From the NCBI GenBank assembly GCA_021613535.1, contig CP075497.1:3844001-3908000 (forward strand): a stretch of DNA of 64,000 nt, written 5' to 3'. Positions 10,684-23,198 of this stretch are shown here, one piece after another (position 1 is the stretch's first letter; each line of letters opens with the position of its first letter). The stretch comes from Adineta vaga. Taxonomy: Eukaryota > Rotifera. Below the pieces are notes generated by a model. The model was not told the DNA's origin, ran no database searches, and saw only the letters and a list, made by a program, of their open reading frames with translations. A program made the position numbers and the translations under genes.

Positions 10684-11416
10684 GAAAAGAACAGGAAAAA
10701 TGAATGATTAAAATAAATATATATTGAACGTTATCTTTCATTTTTCTGAAAATACTCTAAACATATTATTTGCATAAATTTTAAGAATAGAAGGAGTGAA
10801 ATAAGAGACAAATTGATAGTTATCCAAACTTACTTCCTATGGGAATAGATCGTAAAATATCAGGAGAAAATCAGGACAGCGACCAGGCTGCCATGCCTGC
10901 TAATAGTATGTATGAAAATAATATGACGATCTCATGAATAACAAAATATCCAATGTAAGATAGAAAGTGAGCGCTATAGTCGGATAAAAATCCAAGATAA
11001 TGTATTCTCTTCTCTATTTATGCCTTTCGGTTCGTCTTTTCATAGATGAATACGAGATAAAATTATTTTTCTCATCTGCTTCGATTACACTACTATATAT
11101 AAACATATCTTCATTTCTCATTCACTTAATATTCATCTTAAAATAGTGAACTGTTCCACACTATTTTTGAATGGTATATATTTTTTTGAGTTTCTTCTCT
11201 ATGCATTTATGTGATGAATGATTCTTTTGTCGAAACACAAATGATTAATTTATCATATACATGTCTAGTACAAACATGTATTGTTTGCATCACTACGGTG
11301 GGTGATACTGCCCAGTTAGTGCTTTTAAAACAGTAAGCAGAGTTTCTATGTACGCGCGCGATTCATTAATTTGGTAATTTTCTCTTTATTACAAAAAAGA
11401 TAAAATAAAACACTAA
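10684..11416. other. intergenic, no gene seen
   Basis: AT-rich sequence with no supported gene or repeat, lying between the transposase relic and the 3' end of the minus-strand ART-TPR gene. Confidence 0.6.
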
Positions 11417-13787
11417 TTACAATTTCTTTTTTACACGTTCGAGGTTTCCTCTATAGCCTTTGAGATAAGGATGTCCTGAAGGCAATGATTGTTGTGCATT
11501 TTGTACAGCACGCTCATAAAATGAACAGCCTTTTGAATAGTTGTTCATGTTTTCATACACTGTACCAATGTTGTTGTAACATGAAGCCAAATCAGGATGA
11601 TTCGGAGGAAGTGATTGTTGTCGAATTGCAAGGGCTTTTTCATGAGATGAAAGTGCTTTTGGATAGTCACCCATGTTATAATACACCGCACCGATGTTGT
11701 TGTAAGACATAGCCAACTTTGCATCTTGAGGGGAAAGAGTTTTTTCCTCGATGGTAATTGATTTTACATAGAATATGATTGCCTCTTCATATTCTCCTCG
11801 ATTGTATTTGATCCAACCAAGTTGGTGATAAATTGGTGCCTTGTCACTCTCCTTCATTGTTTGATCAAGTAGAATTTCATAAATCTCTTCAACTTTTTCA
11901 TTTTGACCCAATTGAATTAGTACTAAACCCATTCTTTCCCACCCATCGTTGTTTGGAAAAATTTCCTCTCGTATGTGCTCAGTCAGTGCATGTAATTCTT
12001 TGTCACTATCACTGGTCAGTATCAAACTCACTTCGAAGAGTCGGTTATTTTCACTTATTTGTTTGATATCCTGAATACGAAACACGCTGTGCATTGCAAA
12101 AAGTACTTCATCTTCACCCTCAATAGCACTAAGATCCCGAATCGATGCAAATGCTGCTGTTGATTGTTTTGGATCAATTGCCATCACAAACAAAATTGCC
12201 ACCAAATCTGGATTACTGAGATTTTGTTCTGCAAACCAAAGTGAAACTCCTTTATCCTTGCTAGTGGATAATTGTTCAAAATCTGTTTTTGATAATCCTT
12301 GTCCACGATAAACTGTGAAGATATGATTAATATGTTGTTCTTGATGCACAGATTCGATATGTTGATGTAGATCGTTGATAAAGAAACCCATCCGTGCCAT
12401 GATGTCACCATCCATCATTCGGATTCCACGATTGAGCATACCGTATAAGAAGCAATGATAAGTGTACCACCAGATAGGTGTTTTCTGATGATATTTGCGT
12501 TCCACTAATTTCACATTCTCTAATTCTCGATCGTTATCGGCGAAAATTTGACAACAGTATTTGACATAATCTTGAATATGTGTACCGTCGAATTTGATGG
12601 TCAATAAGATCTCCTCGAGAATCTGAGTGTACATAAAAGAAGGATCTAATTGATCCAACTTTTTGCCAGATGCCACGAAACTGATGGAAACCGCATTCTG
12701 TTCATATTGTGCTGCTGCTTGTTTGAGAGCTTCACAGATCGGTTTGATCTCTGTAAAGACTCCCTTGATTTTCGGCCATTCTTTCGCCCATCCTTCATGT
12801 CGTTTCTTGTTGCCACAAAAGATAAAGATGGCATCCACTTGAGACAGCTTATGTACCTGAGGTACAATAAGTTGTCCAAGTGAACCTGAAATAATCATCA
12901 AAATCATTCAAGTATTCAGTCATCGATATTCTTGCGGTTAGTGCATATGTTAATAATCAGATTGCATAAAATCGAATACTAGTCCGTTCGTTATGATTAA
13001 ATTAACTAACAATGTCAGAAGAACAATCTCAAATTTCATCTACAACAATACATAGGTCCATTTCAGTATTAATTAACCCATCAAAATGACACGAAGAAAA
13101 GATGTGAAAAAATTGAAGTCTTTCCTTATGTCGACATATAAGAGAATTAATGTGTCAAAATAAGACTCAAGTTAATCAGAAATTAAAAAAGATTAGTATA
13201 TGGTACTATTTTTACAGTTTTTCTCATTCGTAGAAGAAATTTGTATCAAAGAAGATATTCTAAAATTCTCGTTTTGTTTTCTATCTCATAGAACTGATAA
13301 AATAGGTGTGTTTGTGCAAAAGGGGTGACAATTGATTCTTCTGTTCATTGTCACGAAGTGTTTTTTCAAGTAATCCACCAAAATAAATTGCTGGATTTTG
13401 ATGAACTATGATTCTTAACAAAATCAATTTTGGATCGATAATGGTGATATATATGGTAGTATCTTTGCGTCAATGCACAGCTACATTTTGAAATTCTTCT
13501 TGGTATGCGATAACACAATACCTGAATTAACTCATACATACCTTACGATCTTTGATTACTTCAATAAACTCGATGCACTGATCGCCATCGGCGTAAGTGT
13601 TTAAATCATTGACAGCACGTCGAAGATGTTTCATTGTATTTCGACAATCTTCGTTGTTGTTATCGATATTGCTATCCAACCATATAAGCACCATATTTTG
13701 GATCTTTTGAATTCCAAGACGACGACGTTCACATGTGTCTCTCAAAGTTCCAGTTGTTTTTTGAGTTGTTGTGGTGCTACTTGCCAT
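11417..13787 (-). CDS. NAD:arginine ADP-ribosyltransferase with C-terminal TPR repeats
   Basis: Two exons on the minus strand, 13787-13532 and 12885-11417, giving 574 residues. The N-terminal half (about 1-270, LRDTCERRR, NMVLIWLDSNIDNNNEDC, GSLGQLIVPQVHKL) is a region I associate with bdelloid ART-TPR proteins; its function is unknown. The ART core follows with all three catalytic markers: R in VYRGQG (279), STS (292-294) and EDE of the E-x-E motif (343-345). At least two tandem TPRs follow (SYNNIGAVYYNMGDYPKALS and CYNNIGTVYENMNNYSKG), probably for protein binding. There is no signal peptide, so a cytosolic enzyme is likely. Two oddities: the 15 or so residues normally before STS are missing, and the exon 1 donor is ambiguous. 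The first ATG at 13787 begins MASSTTTTQKTTG. Confidence 0.82.
12886..13531 (-). other. intron of the ART-TPR gene, about 650 bp
   Basis: About ten times longer than the usual introns here. Its two ends carry near-identical sequence: ATGAGTTAATTCAGGT on the exon 1 side and ATGATTATTTCAGGT on the exon 2 side (gene orientation). In-frame joining requires the donor A^GTTAAT with acceptor TTTCAG^GT. No coding content was recognised inside. Confidence 0.6.
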
Positions 13788-16700
13788 TGATTTGTTCTAC
13801 TGATGAGTATAATGAATATTGTGAATTTTAATTCCTTTGAAGTTACCAATAATTGACTGACGAAAACTTGTTCATTATATAGGTCTCTGTTCTCTTCCTA
13901 TGTGTTTTTCTTTTGTTTTTGTTGGACAACGCCTTTTTTATTTTGCTGCTTTTTATATTTCTTCGGAAATCAGAAGCAAACAAAGGTATCCATTTAACGA
14001 GGTACTTTTACGTAGTTGCCAGTCATCGAAATAATCGCCGAAAATGAATGTTTTTTTATTTGTTCTGTCTTCAAACATACTCTTATTGTTTGCGATGGAG
14101 AATCGAAAGGTGGAAAATATCTTCATAACTCAAATCTATAAATAATGTTAATCATGAATGTGAAATTACATATCTCTTCTGTTCAAAGGTTACGCGTACT
14201 GAGAAATCAGATACTTTTCAAAAATATATTCAAATTCAAGATGGAATATGAGATATGTTAAAAAGATGACAACAATAATAAAAGAGTTTCAATCATTGTT
14301 CTTCTCTTTTTCATTATTTTAGAACAAAATTATCTGCAATAAGGATATGACTGCGGTTTATTGAAAGTGAGATTGAGCGAGAAAAAAGAAGTTTGTGTTA
14401 TTGAATTTTGCCTATAGATAATCTATACATATTATGAATAAATGTGAATATAGAATCTTTCCGCGAAAGAAATTTGACAGAATTTGTCTTATGGTTTTGT
14501 TTGATTTCTTCAAAAAAATGTGAAGTCAATAACGACAGCATAAATTTTGCACTCTTGTTTTTCTTTTTGAAATATTTTCAAGTTCTTTTAGCTGTTGTTC
14601 ACTTTGCTATTCTTTGACTAGATATAATATCCTGCAATAGGAAGTATTCTTTGTATTATTTCTTATAACATATTTCGATTTTTTCACGATTATTGTTACA
14701 TGAATATCTTCAATCTACAGAAGATTGAATATTAGTCTCATTATATCTAAGAAATAAAATATGTGATATTAGTCTTGAACACCTTTGGATAAACTAGTGT
14801 TTGTGCGACTATCGAAATCTCGATCGTATTATATTTAACATATATAATATACACTTTTGTTCATTTTCATCAATATTGCACATAAATAATGATGTTGAAC
14901 AAAAATTCATATCCATCTGATTTGATTTTTTCGTTTTTTAATCATAAACTTACTTTTCAGGTTGACAAAATCCTTTTGATATTTTTCTTCTTCGTTCGCC
15001 ACACGTTAGAAAAGATTTTCAATGAAAAATGGATTCATGTGTTTTTTTTATAGTTTCGATAAATTACGTAGTTGGAAAGAACAAATTATAACCTTCGATT
15101 TTGTGTCGATCTAAATGAATTTATATATCATTAAAATATTTTTGTATAATCCAAATATTCAATTATCTTTTGAGCTAATCAATCTCGTTTGAATAGCTCA
15201 AATGAATTCATTGACCGTGATGTAATTGTCCATTCTTGTTTATTTATTCGATAAATATAAACGTGTATATTGTTGTGTATAGTATTTTTTGGAGTTCTGA
15301 TCTGTTAACCAACAATATCATCTATAGATGTAGTCAACAAAAGTTTTCAATCAAATTTCGAGATAATCTAATGTTTTCTGATAAGAGCTAAACTTTAAAC
15401 AATAGATCAGCAGTATAATCTACTACGATTAATGTTTTTCGAGAAACTATTCTGAAAAAAAAACGAAGAGTGAAAGAGTTTTCATCAGATTGGAGACATT
15501 GAAAATCTGTCGTTTTCCGTTGGATGAGATACGATTTTGTTTGACTTTTCAAACGAATAATATGTGTCATGTGAACATATATGTAGAAGTTATTTCAAGA
15601 CTTTCTAATGAATAAGAAGTTACAGAAAATACTGTAGATTTACATTTAAATTGTTGCTGACTACGTTTTTCTCCAGAAAAATCCATCGAACACAAAACCT
15701 TTTTGTTATATATAATCCGAATGTTATAAATTTGCATCGTTCAGTATGAAAAGTAACTTAGCGAAAGGAAAATTCGTTTTATTATTAAATAAATAGCTTT
15801 GGAGCAATGAGTTTTTTTATAAATTATGATCAAATCAATAAGATAATCATTCATGGATTATTTAGTTTTTCAATACAGAACTTGTTGGCATCTAACTGTA
15901 TCAAAAGAACATTCTGAATCTTTTGGAAATGAATAACAAAAATTTGCTAATTTTTACATTCCTTCTCTCTCTCTCTCCAAAAACACTCTTGTTTGAGTAC
16001 CGAAAGTAGGAGAAAATATTCTGAACTCAAATCGACAAACAGCATTGGATGAAATTGTATTTATAATCAAAATTATTTGTCAGTATTTGACTGAGGTTAA
16101 TTCATTGAGAGAGAGAGAGAAGAATAAACTTAAAGTCAAACTATTTTGTAAAGAAATTGATTGCATTTACAACAATGACTAACAATAATTATTAGTATTT
16201 TTATTTATCTACAACCGTTGACATTCAACATAAGTGAATTCTAAAAGATATTTTTTTCCTTTTCTGAAAGAAAGGATTATAGGCATAGTAAAATTCTTAG
16301 TAGTTTGTTTGCTCAATCGAATGAAATTACAACAAAATTCTATAAGAATTAACCGAAAGATAATGTGGGATCAATGATGATGCAGCACTCATTTGTTTTT
16401 TAAATAAAATTATTTCGGATTCCTGAAAAGATATTATTCTTTTAGAAAAGGGTCTACGATTGGAAAGGATGAGCATTACTCTCGGTTTTGATACACCTTA
16501 TTGTTCTGCCATAGTAGCTATTGCTTTTTTCCTGAATTATTTAACTAGTTCAACAAATGTTTACTGTTGTTGACCATTTAAGGCTTGTATTTTTTGTCTT
16601 TTAGAAAGAGTGATGACGATAGTTTTGAAACATTTTTTTTTGTCTTCTTCAAATAAAATGAACTACCTAAATCGCTTTTCTATGACACAGCATATTAATT

Positions 16701-17276
16701 TATGTTAAAAACTAACGCCATCTATTCATGTTTTCTACGCAAACAGAATTAAATACATTTGATGTAATATGGCGATTCACAGAATGTAGCGCTGCTTGTA
16801 TCTTATTCCTATTGGTCTGTTTATTTATTCCTTCCAATATTTAGTTTAGTCACTTTTTCTTGTCTTCTGTCTGTTGTATGTGTATATCATATCATCCACT
16901 TTACTTGATTCTCTTATTTCTGTTCAATTTTAAGGACGAAAAATCAAACTAAGTAAAAACTCATAAATTATTCTATTGAGTGTTCAGCACAGACATGTAA
17001 ATACGTCTTAAAGTGTCATTACATCAGTATTTTCAGAAAATGTTAAAACCATTTTAAAACAAGTTTTTCAATTTTAAAGACACCGACATTTTCTTTGTTG
17101 TTTTGCTATACTATGCACTTTTTTTATCCTAAGCAACGGAAAAACGTGAGTGGAATGGATTATCTTTTCTTCATCGACATCATCATTTCATTTCTTTCTT
17201 TGCTTTAGATAAACTGATTTTAGTTGGACGAAAAATTAAATTCTATATTATTTTCTAGATCTAATAAAAACAACTC
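13788..17276. other. 3.5 kb intergenic region, no gene seen
   Basis: AT-rich, with stops in all frames at short intervals; two short CT/GA microsatellites occur near 15963-15978 and 16108-16121. It separates the decayed left part of the window from the gene-dense right part and includes the promoter region of the PPP1R7-like gene. Confidence 0.6.
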
Positions 17277-18389
17277 ATGAGTGACGAACAAAAATCTTCA
17301 GTAACTCTTGCATCTAATGGGCATATTATATCAGAAGGAAAAGATGAACCTGAAACACCTACAGAAACAATTGTTATTGATCCTGATGCGACTATCGTTG
17401 AATTGACTGCTTGTCGTCTTCGATCAATCGATGGACTCGAAGGTTTAACAAAAATTGAATCATTAAATATGCGTCAAAATTTAATTGAAAAAATCGAAAA
17501 TATTGGACAATTGACAACTTTAAAACAAATTGATCTATATGATAATCATATCACACATGTTGAAGGTTTAGAATCATTAGTTGAATTGAAACATGTTGAT
17601 CTTTCATTTAGTATGTTTATTAAACATTTTTCTGTTCAAATTTTCAAATATTTCCTTTCTCATCACAGATAAAATTTCAAAAATTGAAAATTTATCAATG
17701 TTAATCAACGTCGAAGCTTTATACATGGTTCATAATCAAATACGCGTTATAGAAAATCTTTCCGCATTAATTAATTTACGTGTATTAGAATTAGGTGATA
17801 ATCGAATTAAAGTTAGTTTTTCATTTCGAAGATGAAAATGAAAATATTGATTTGATGTTTTTTTTCTGTGTGTATTTAGAAAATTGAAAATTTAGAATCA
17901 TTGGTTCAGCTGGAAGAACTTCATTTGGGTAAAAATAAAATCGAAAAAATTGAAAATCTACATACATTAACACGTTTACGTATTCTTGGTTTGGGTGCAA
18001 ATCGTATATCAAAAATTGAAGGTTTAGAAAGTTTAACTCAATTAAAAGAGCTTTATTTATCAGAGAATCGTATAAAATCAATTGAAAATTTGAATTCAAA
18101 TCTTCAATTAACAATTCTCGATTTATCAAAAAATCAAATTGAACAATTAGATAATGTTCAATCATTAACAAATCTTTCCGAATTATGGTTTAATGACAAT
18201 CAAATAAAGAATGCTGATGAATTACATAAACTTGTTCCTATGGCAACGTTACAATGCATTTATATCCATGATAATCCAGCTTTTGATCGAGAAGAAAATT
18301 ATCGAGCGAAGGTTTTATTACTATTAAAACAATTAACTCAATTGAATGCAACAGAAACACGACGAGCTGCACCAGTGACATTAAATTAA
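17277..18389 (+). CDS. PPP1R7: protein phosphatase 1 regulatory subunit 7 (SDS22)
   Basis: Three exons, 17277-17610, 17669-17811 and 17880-18389, give 328 residues, the usual length for SDS22. After an acidic N-terminus the protein is almost wholly SDS22-type leucine-rich repeats of about 22 residues with the LxxLxxLxLxxNxIxKIENL pattern (for example DLYDNHITHVEGLESL, LHLGKNKIEKIENL, LGLGANRISKIEGL). It ends in an LRR-cap-like segment (NPAFDREENYRAKVLLLLKQ). SDS22 binds the catalytic subunit of PP1 and, with inhibitor-3, helps its maturation and targeting in cytosol and nucleus. Both introns are short and phases match. An acceptor TATTATTTTCTAG ends 18 nt before the ATG, suggesting a trans-spliced or intron-bearing leader. 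It heads a run of five same-strand genes. Confidence 0.95.
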
Positions 18390-18882
18390 ATGATTTTTTT
18401 TCTTTATTATTTGTTGTATGAATCTCTTTTGTCGTTAGAAACGTCTGTTCAAACAACGAATGAAGAAGAAAATAAAAACTGAACGTTTTCAAAAGTTTTT
18501 TTCATTTTCTCACATGTGTGTTTCTTTCTTTTAATTTTCGACGAAATTATAATCATTATACGAGTATGCTATCCTCTTCGTCACTTTTTAAATCCTACTA
18601 ATGCCGAAATAAAATAAAAACAAACACCGATGAAATCATATTCTTCTTTTTCTATCTGTTTTAGAATGAAATAGTTTCATCGATTTATGCTTGTTGTCAA
18701 CATACTATCTGAGGTCTGTGAATATTTCGTATAAAAGTTAATAGCATTCATCGAAAAGTATACATCTGCTAATGATTTTTTTTGTCAAGATTCGCTACTC
18801 ATTATGATTACAATGTTTAGGATTTGTAAATGTAACACATATGAGTCATTTTTTATTTTCATATATAAAAGTATTTATTTCA
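18390..18882. other. intergenic between PPP1R7 and SFT2D genes
   Basis: 493 bp holding the PPP1R7 3' region (AATAAAA-type signals near 18469 and 18610) and the SFT2D leader. Nothing else is seen. Confidence 0.6.
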
Positions 18883-19800
18883 ATGAAGAACTTCAAACAA
18901 TTTTTGAATCTTGAAGAACCAGAACAAGAGCAAAATCCCATTTCATCCGAAGTAAAGGAAAATACAAGATTATAAAGTTCATACAATCATGTATATTGCT
19001 ATAGATATCTGGTTTATCATGGGATACACGTATCAAAGGATTTGGTATCTGTTTACTTGTTGCTTTTCTACTTGGAATCGGTGTAAGTTATTCTAATTTC
19101 TGATAGAAGTTGATTATGTTAGCTGGAAACGTTTCTATGAGTTGCTTTTTTTCTAATACTGATTTAATAAATTTCTTTGGTTCATGTTTAGGCGGTGATT
19201 GTGTATTTTCTTGGTGGTAATCTATCGGGCTTTGCTATTCTTTATAGTTTTGCTGTTATTTTTGGTGTTATATCGTGAGTTCAATATTCGTATCCTTGTT
19301 ACTGAACGATTATTTCGTGTTTTTTCTTCCAATTCTAGTACAATATTCTTAAGAGGTCCAATGAAACAATTGAAGACCATGTTTGATTCTACTAGATGGA
19401 TTGCTACTATTGTTTTTATCGTAAGTTATAGATGTCGTAGATCATTTGAAATAATTCGAAATTTTGTTTCTAGGGATCGGTTATAATGACACTTGTATCA
19501 GCTCTTGCTGTAAGTGTAATTAAAGTATGATAATCAACAATTCATTGATCTATTTAGATTAAAATCGGTATCCTTGTTCTTCTGTTTGTTATTGTTCAAT
19601 TTCTTGCACTTGTAACTTGAACAAATTAAAATATTTCTTTTTTCATTTGAAATTTTTGTTCATTTTAGGCTTGGTATACAATTACTTACATTCCATTTGC
19701 ACAGTAATTATTTTCTTATATTAAAATAATTGATATTTATTTTCTTCTTAATTTTAGGAGTGCGCTTAAAAGTTGTTGTGGAAGTATAATGGGTGCCTAA
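18883..19800 (+). CDS. SFT2D1: SFT2-family vesicle transport protein
   Basis: Eight small exons: 18883-18951, 19005-19082, 19192-19274, 19339-19420, 19474-19509, 19558-19611, 19669-19703 and 19758-19800. They encode 159 residues, the same length as vertebrate SFT2D1. A short polar N-terminus leads to GLSWDTRIKGFGICLLVAF, then four predicted membrane helices separated by the family marker STIFLRGPMKQLKTMFDSTR. The ending is TYIPFAQSALKSCCGSIMGA, matching the conserved family C-terminus. SFT2 proteins act at the Golgi/late-Golgi in fusion of endosome-derived vesicles. Introns are all 45-110 bp. SFT2D2 is an equally possible paralogue name. Confidence 0.94.
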
Positions 19801-20014
19801 TAAGAGAACCTGTGAAATTCTTGATTGTGAAAACAAATATCTATTCACTATACTTTTATTTTTTTTGTTATATGATGTTTATTGAAAAAAATAGAGAAAT
19901 ACATATTCTTTTCTTTATGTGATTTTAATTTATATGATGATTGAAAATTTGTAATCTTATTCTAGACATTGTTTATTTATGTGGAAGATTGAATGAGAAA
20001 TAGTCTGATAAGAC

Positions 20015-22425
20015 ATGTCATTAACTGGAATCAAGAAAAGTCCATTGATCGCTGTGCCATTTCTTAAAGTGAGTAGCAAATGAAGAAGAAAAACAACCAC
20101 ATGAAATTTTGTTTTTAAATAGAAACGATTACGACGAATTACAGCGTTGGGATTTCGAAATTTAACTGTAAATGATTTGAATTTTAATGTTCATTTTACA
20201 TTACATCGAACTGAGAAATGCGTTGGTAAATATAGCAAATATAATGATTAATACTTCTAATACTCTTCTAGCTTTTTATACAAGTGAATCAATCGAAAAT
20301 CAACGTGTAAGATATTGATTTATTTAAAAAAAAAAAGTCTTATTTCTTTCCATATAGAGTCCCGAATGGTCTTATTTAACATTTTCATCCAATGTTCAAT
20401 GTTTACAAGGTAGAAATGACTTCTCATATATCCGTTAATTATTCTGATTGATGTATATTCTTAGATTTTCTAATGCGTGTATGGATAACATCATCAAATA
20501 CATGTCGTTTATTTCTTGAATATGATATTCATCTTGATGATTCACTAGTTCCCGATGGACAGGTAAGGTAAGATTTGATTTGATAATTACAAATTTCATT
20601 TTGATTTTCTTGCAAGAAAGATGATTTGCCTACGGATAATAATGCTCTTTGGTTAGAAATGTTTGGATATCGATTTATTGATCATCAATCGATATTAAAT
20701 AATCAAACATTTCTTCAACAAATCAGTACAGAAATGTCATTAACTGAAAAGAAATCTAAACGTAGTCATTTAGTTAAATCATACAATAAATCAAGTATTT
20801 TAAGGTTTGTCTTCTCTAGAGATTTTTGGATGAAAATTTATTTTCAAAAAAAATTTAGGATGATCAGTGCAATTGATGCAATACGAACTGAAAATCGATT
20901 AGCAAAGGAATGTCTTGAACGTTTACAGATACTAAATGATGAAAATAAAGACTATCTATCAAAAGTATGAAGATCTTTGATTAAACAACATGTTATTCTA
21001 TTGTTTATTCTTAGATAAAAGAACGTGAAATGCGACAATTACGTATTGTACATTTGCGACAGTATTTACAGTCTCAAACATACATTTATGAACAAAAATT
21101 CAATACAAATCAACATAGTCAAAGACTAGTTAATGAAAGAAGTAAATATCTTCATTCTATTCCAATAAATTATGTTATCTGCGTGTTTTGTTTTCGTATA
21201 GAAAATCGACTCGATCAAAATTTATTGCAATTACTTCATCAACAAAGAGAACTGAAGTTACGTATTGATGAATTAAATCAATCAAAGTATAAAACAAATC
21301 ATCAAAGAATGTTTATAACTCATTGATTTTATAGATATTTTCTGCATGATTTAATTCAATTAATTACATTTCGACAAAAAGATATTATCAATGAAATATA
21401 TCATCATATTTATCCGATAAAGAGTGTTAATAGAAATGAATATTCAATTGCAAATGTTAAACTACCAACAGCACAAGATAGAATTTATCAAACAACATTA
21501 AGTTTGTTGAATTATTTGTAATTGAATTCGAAATTATTTTAATGAAATTTAGCTCGAGAACGTGAGAATGAAATCGGTGCAGCTGTTGGATATTGTGCAC
21601 ATTTTGTTCTTATTATTTCACAATTTCTTCAATTACCACTTCGATTTCCTATTGAATATAACGGTGTAGCAATAGCTAAAATTCATGATTATACATTACC
21701 ATTAAGCGAGTAAATATGTTTTTTGAATTTCATGAAAGAATCAAACTAATATTCAACAAATCAGTTCGAACGTACTCATTAAGATATGAATATATAGTTC
21801 TATAAATGAATTTTGCACTTGTAGAATACTTTGTTTAAATTGTAGTTTTCCATTATATCCAAGTTATGATATAAATTCTTTTCAATATGGTTTCTTTTTA
21901 TTGAATCGAAATATTGGTCAAGTAAGTTATTTATTTCCACGAGATTTGAAAACAATGATATATGTTCTTAGTTAATGTATCATTGCCGTGTTGGTGGTCG
22001 ACATACAGATTTTCGAAAGACATTAGCTAATTTAAAAGAATTACTAGAACAATATTTCACAAATACAAAGAACAATCATCAGTAAATTTGTCTTTCTATT
22101 CAATATCTTGAACATTTTTGAGAATGATTTTCTCTTCATTAGAATACAATTGTATACTTTCAATCAGTCATCTATCGAACCGATGATTCCGGATAATAGT
22201 ATGACAATAAATGACCAAGTCGTAATGCGAAATAAAACAAATCTATCCGTTAATTCTGCTTTTTCATCGTCACATTCAGCATCTTCGTCTTTCATTGAAT
22301 CTAGTGATTTGATCTATAATGATGATAATCATCATCATTCTAATGCTGTAGATTTATTTCCAAATTCAAGTGCCATATCACCTCGATTAGCAATGCAAAT
22401 TTCTGTTCAATCACAACAGCAATAA
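20015..22425 (+). CDS. UVRAG: UVRAG/Vps38-like subunit of the Vps34 PI3-kinase complex II
   Basis: Fourteen exons: 20015-20068, 20123-20225, 20272-20306, 20358-20409, 20465-20562, 20617-20804, 20859-20964, 21015-21141, 21202-21286, 21335-21501, 21553-21709, 21846-21921, 21972-22081 and 22143-22425. An N-terminal C2-like region (QRSPEWSYLTFSS, RVWITSSNTCRLFLEYDIHL) precedes a long coiled coil (ENRLAKECLERLQILNDENK to QQRELKLRIDELNQS). The BARA2-like C-terminal domain follows, with AAVGYCAHFVLIISQFLQLP, SFQYGFFLLNRNIGQLMYHC and LANLKELLEQYF. UVRAG works with Beclin-1 and Vps34 in autophagosome maturation and endosomal sorting. The Ser-rich tail is short, so the protein is about half the vertebrate length and nearer to yeast Vps38. 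It starts 214 bp after the SFT2D stop. Confidence 0.9.
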
Positions 22426-22672
22426 ATCAGATGTTAAACAAAAGATTTATTTCATTATATGTGATCTTCTATTTATTCCGTATGAGGGAAACAGTGCTAT
22501 GATTTTGTTATTTATTTATTCGTTCTTTTTCATATCATTTATGTATTAATTGGAATTTTGACTTCAAGAGAAAAAGAAAAGGATAAACGATAATGTAATT
22601 CTTTCATATATATATGTGTGTTTGTGTGTATTTGTTTAAGATCTTGAGAAAAGATATTTCTATTCAATTAAA

Positions 22673-23053
22673 ATGAGTCTTGATCCTCAAAAAATGGATG
22701 CTGGTCAACGTCAACAAATTATGTCGACAGTTCAACAACAATTGGCTATTCAAATGGCTCAGGAACTTCTTCAAGTAAAAGCAGATTACGAAAGCACTAT
22801 TTTCAATCATAAATATCTTTCTTTTTTATACGTTTAGAAACTATCTGATAAATGTTTTAAGGCTTGCATTCAAAAACCCGGTGGTACTTTATCAAGTTCT
22901 GAACAGGTTCAATAATCTATTAATTTATTTTATATCCTTGTTATTTTTTTCCAGAAATGTATTAGTCAATGTTCTGATCGTTATATGGAAGCATGGAATA
23001 TTGTCTCACGTGCATATGGTGAACGAATCAAACGTGAACAAAATCGACATTGA
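22673..23053 (+). CDS. TIMM13: mitochondrial import inner membrane translocase subunit Tim13
   Basis: Three exons, 22673-22774, 22838-22906 and 22955-23053, encode 89 residues, typical of small TIMs. The twin CX3C signature is intact: CFKAC and CISQC, spaced by about 16 residues. The intervening [11 protein letters not shown] and the following [21 protein letters not shown] are characteristic of Tim13 rather than Tim8, Tim9 or Tim10. With Tim8 it forms an intermembrane-space chaperone that carries hydrophobic precursors to TIM22. As with other small TIMs there is no cleavable presequence; import uses Mia40 oxidation of the cysteines. It lies 247 bp after UVRAG and only 145 bp before the next gene. 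Confidence 0.96.
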
Positions 23054-23198
23054 ATTTAGCCGAAAAGTTTCGTTTTTCACCTGTCTTTCTCAGCTAATTA
23101 TTTTTTGTCTTTCCGTCTTCATTTATGTTGAAACCAAAAAGAAAAGAAGACAAAATAGTTCCATGTTTAGACCTATGAAATCTTGTTTCATTTTCTAG

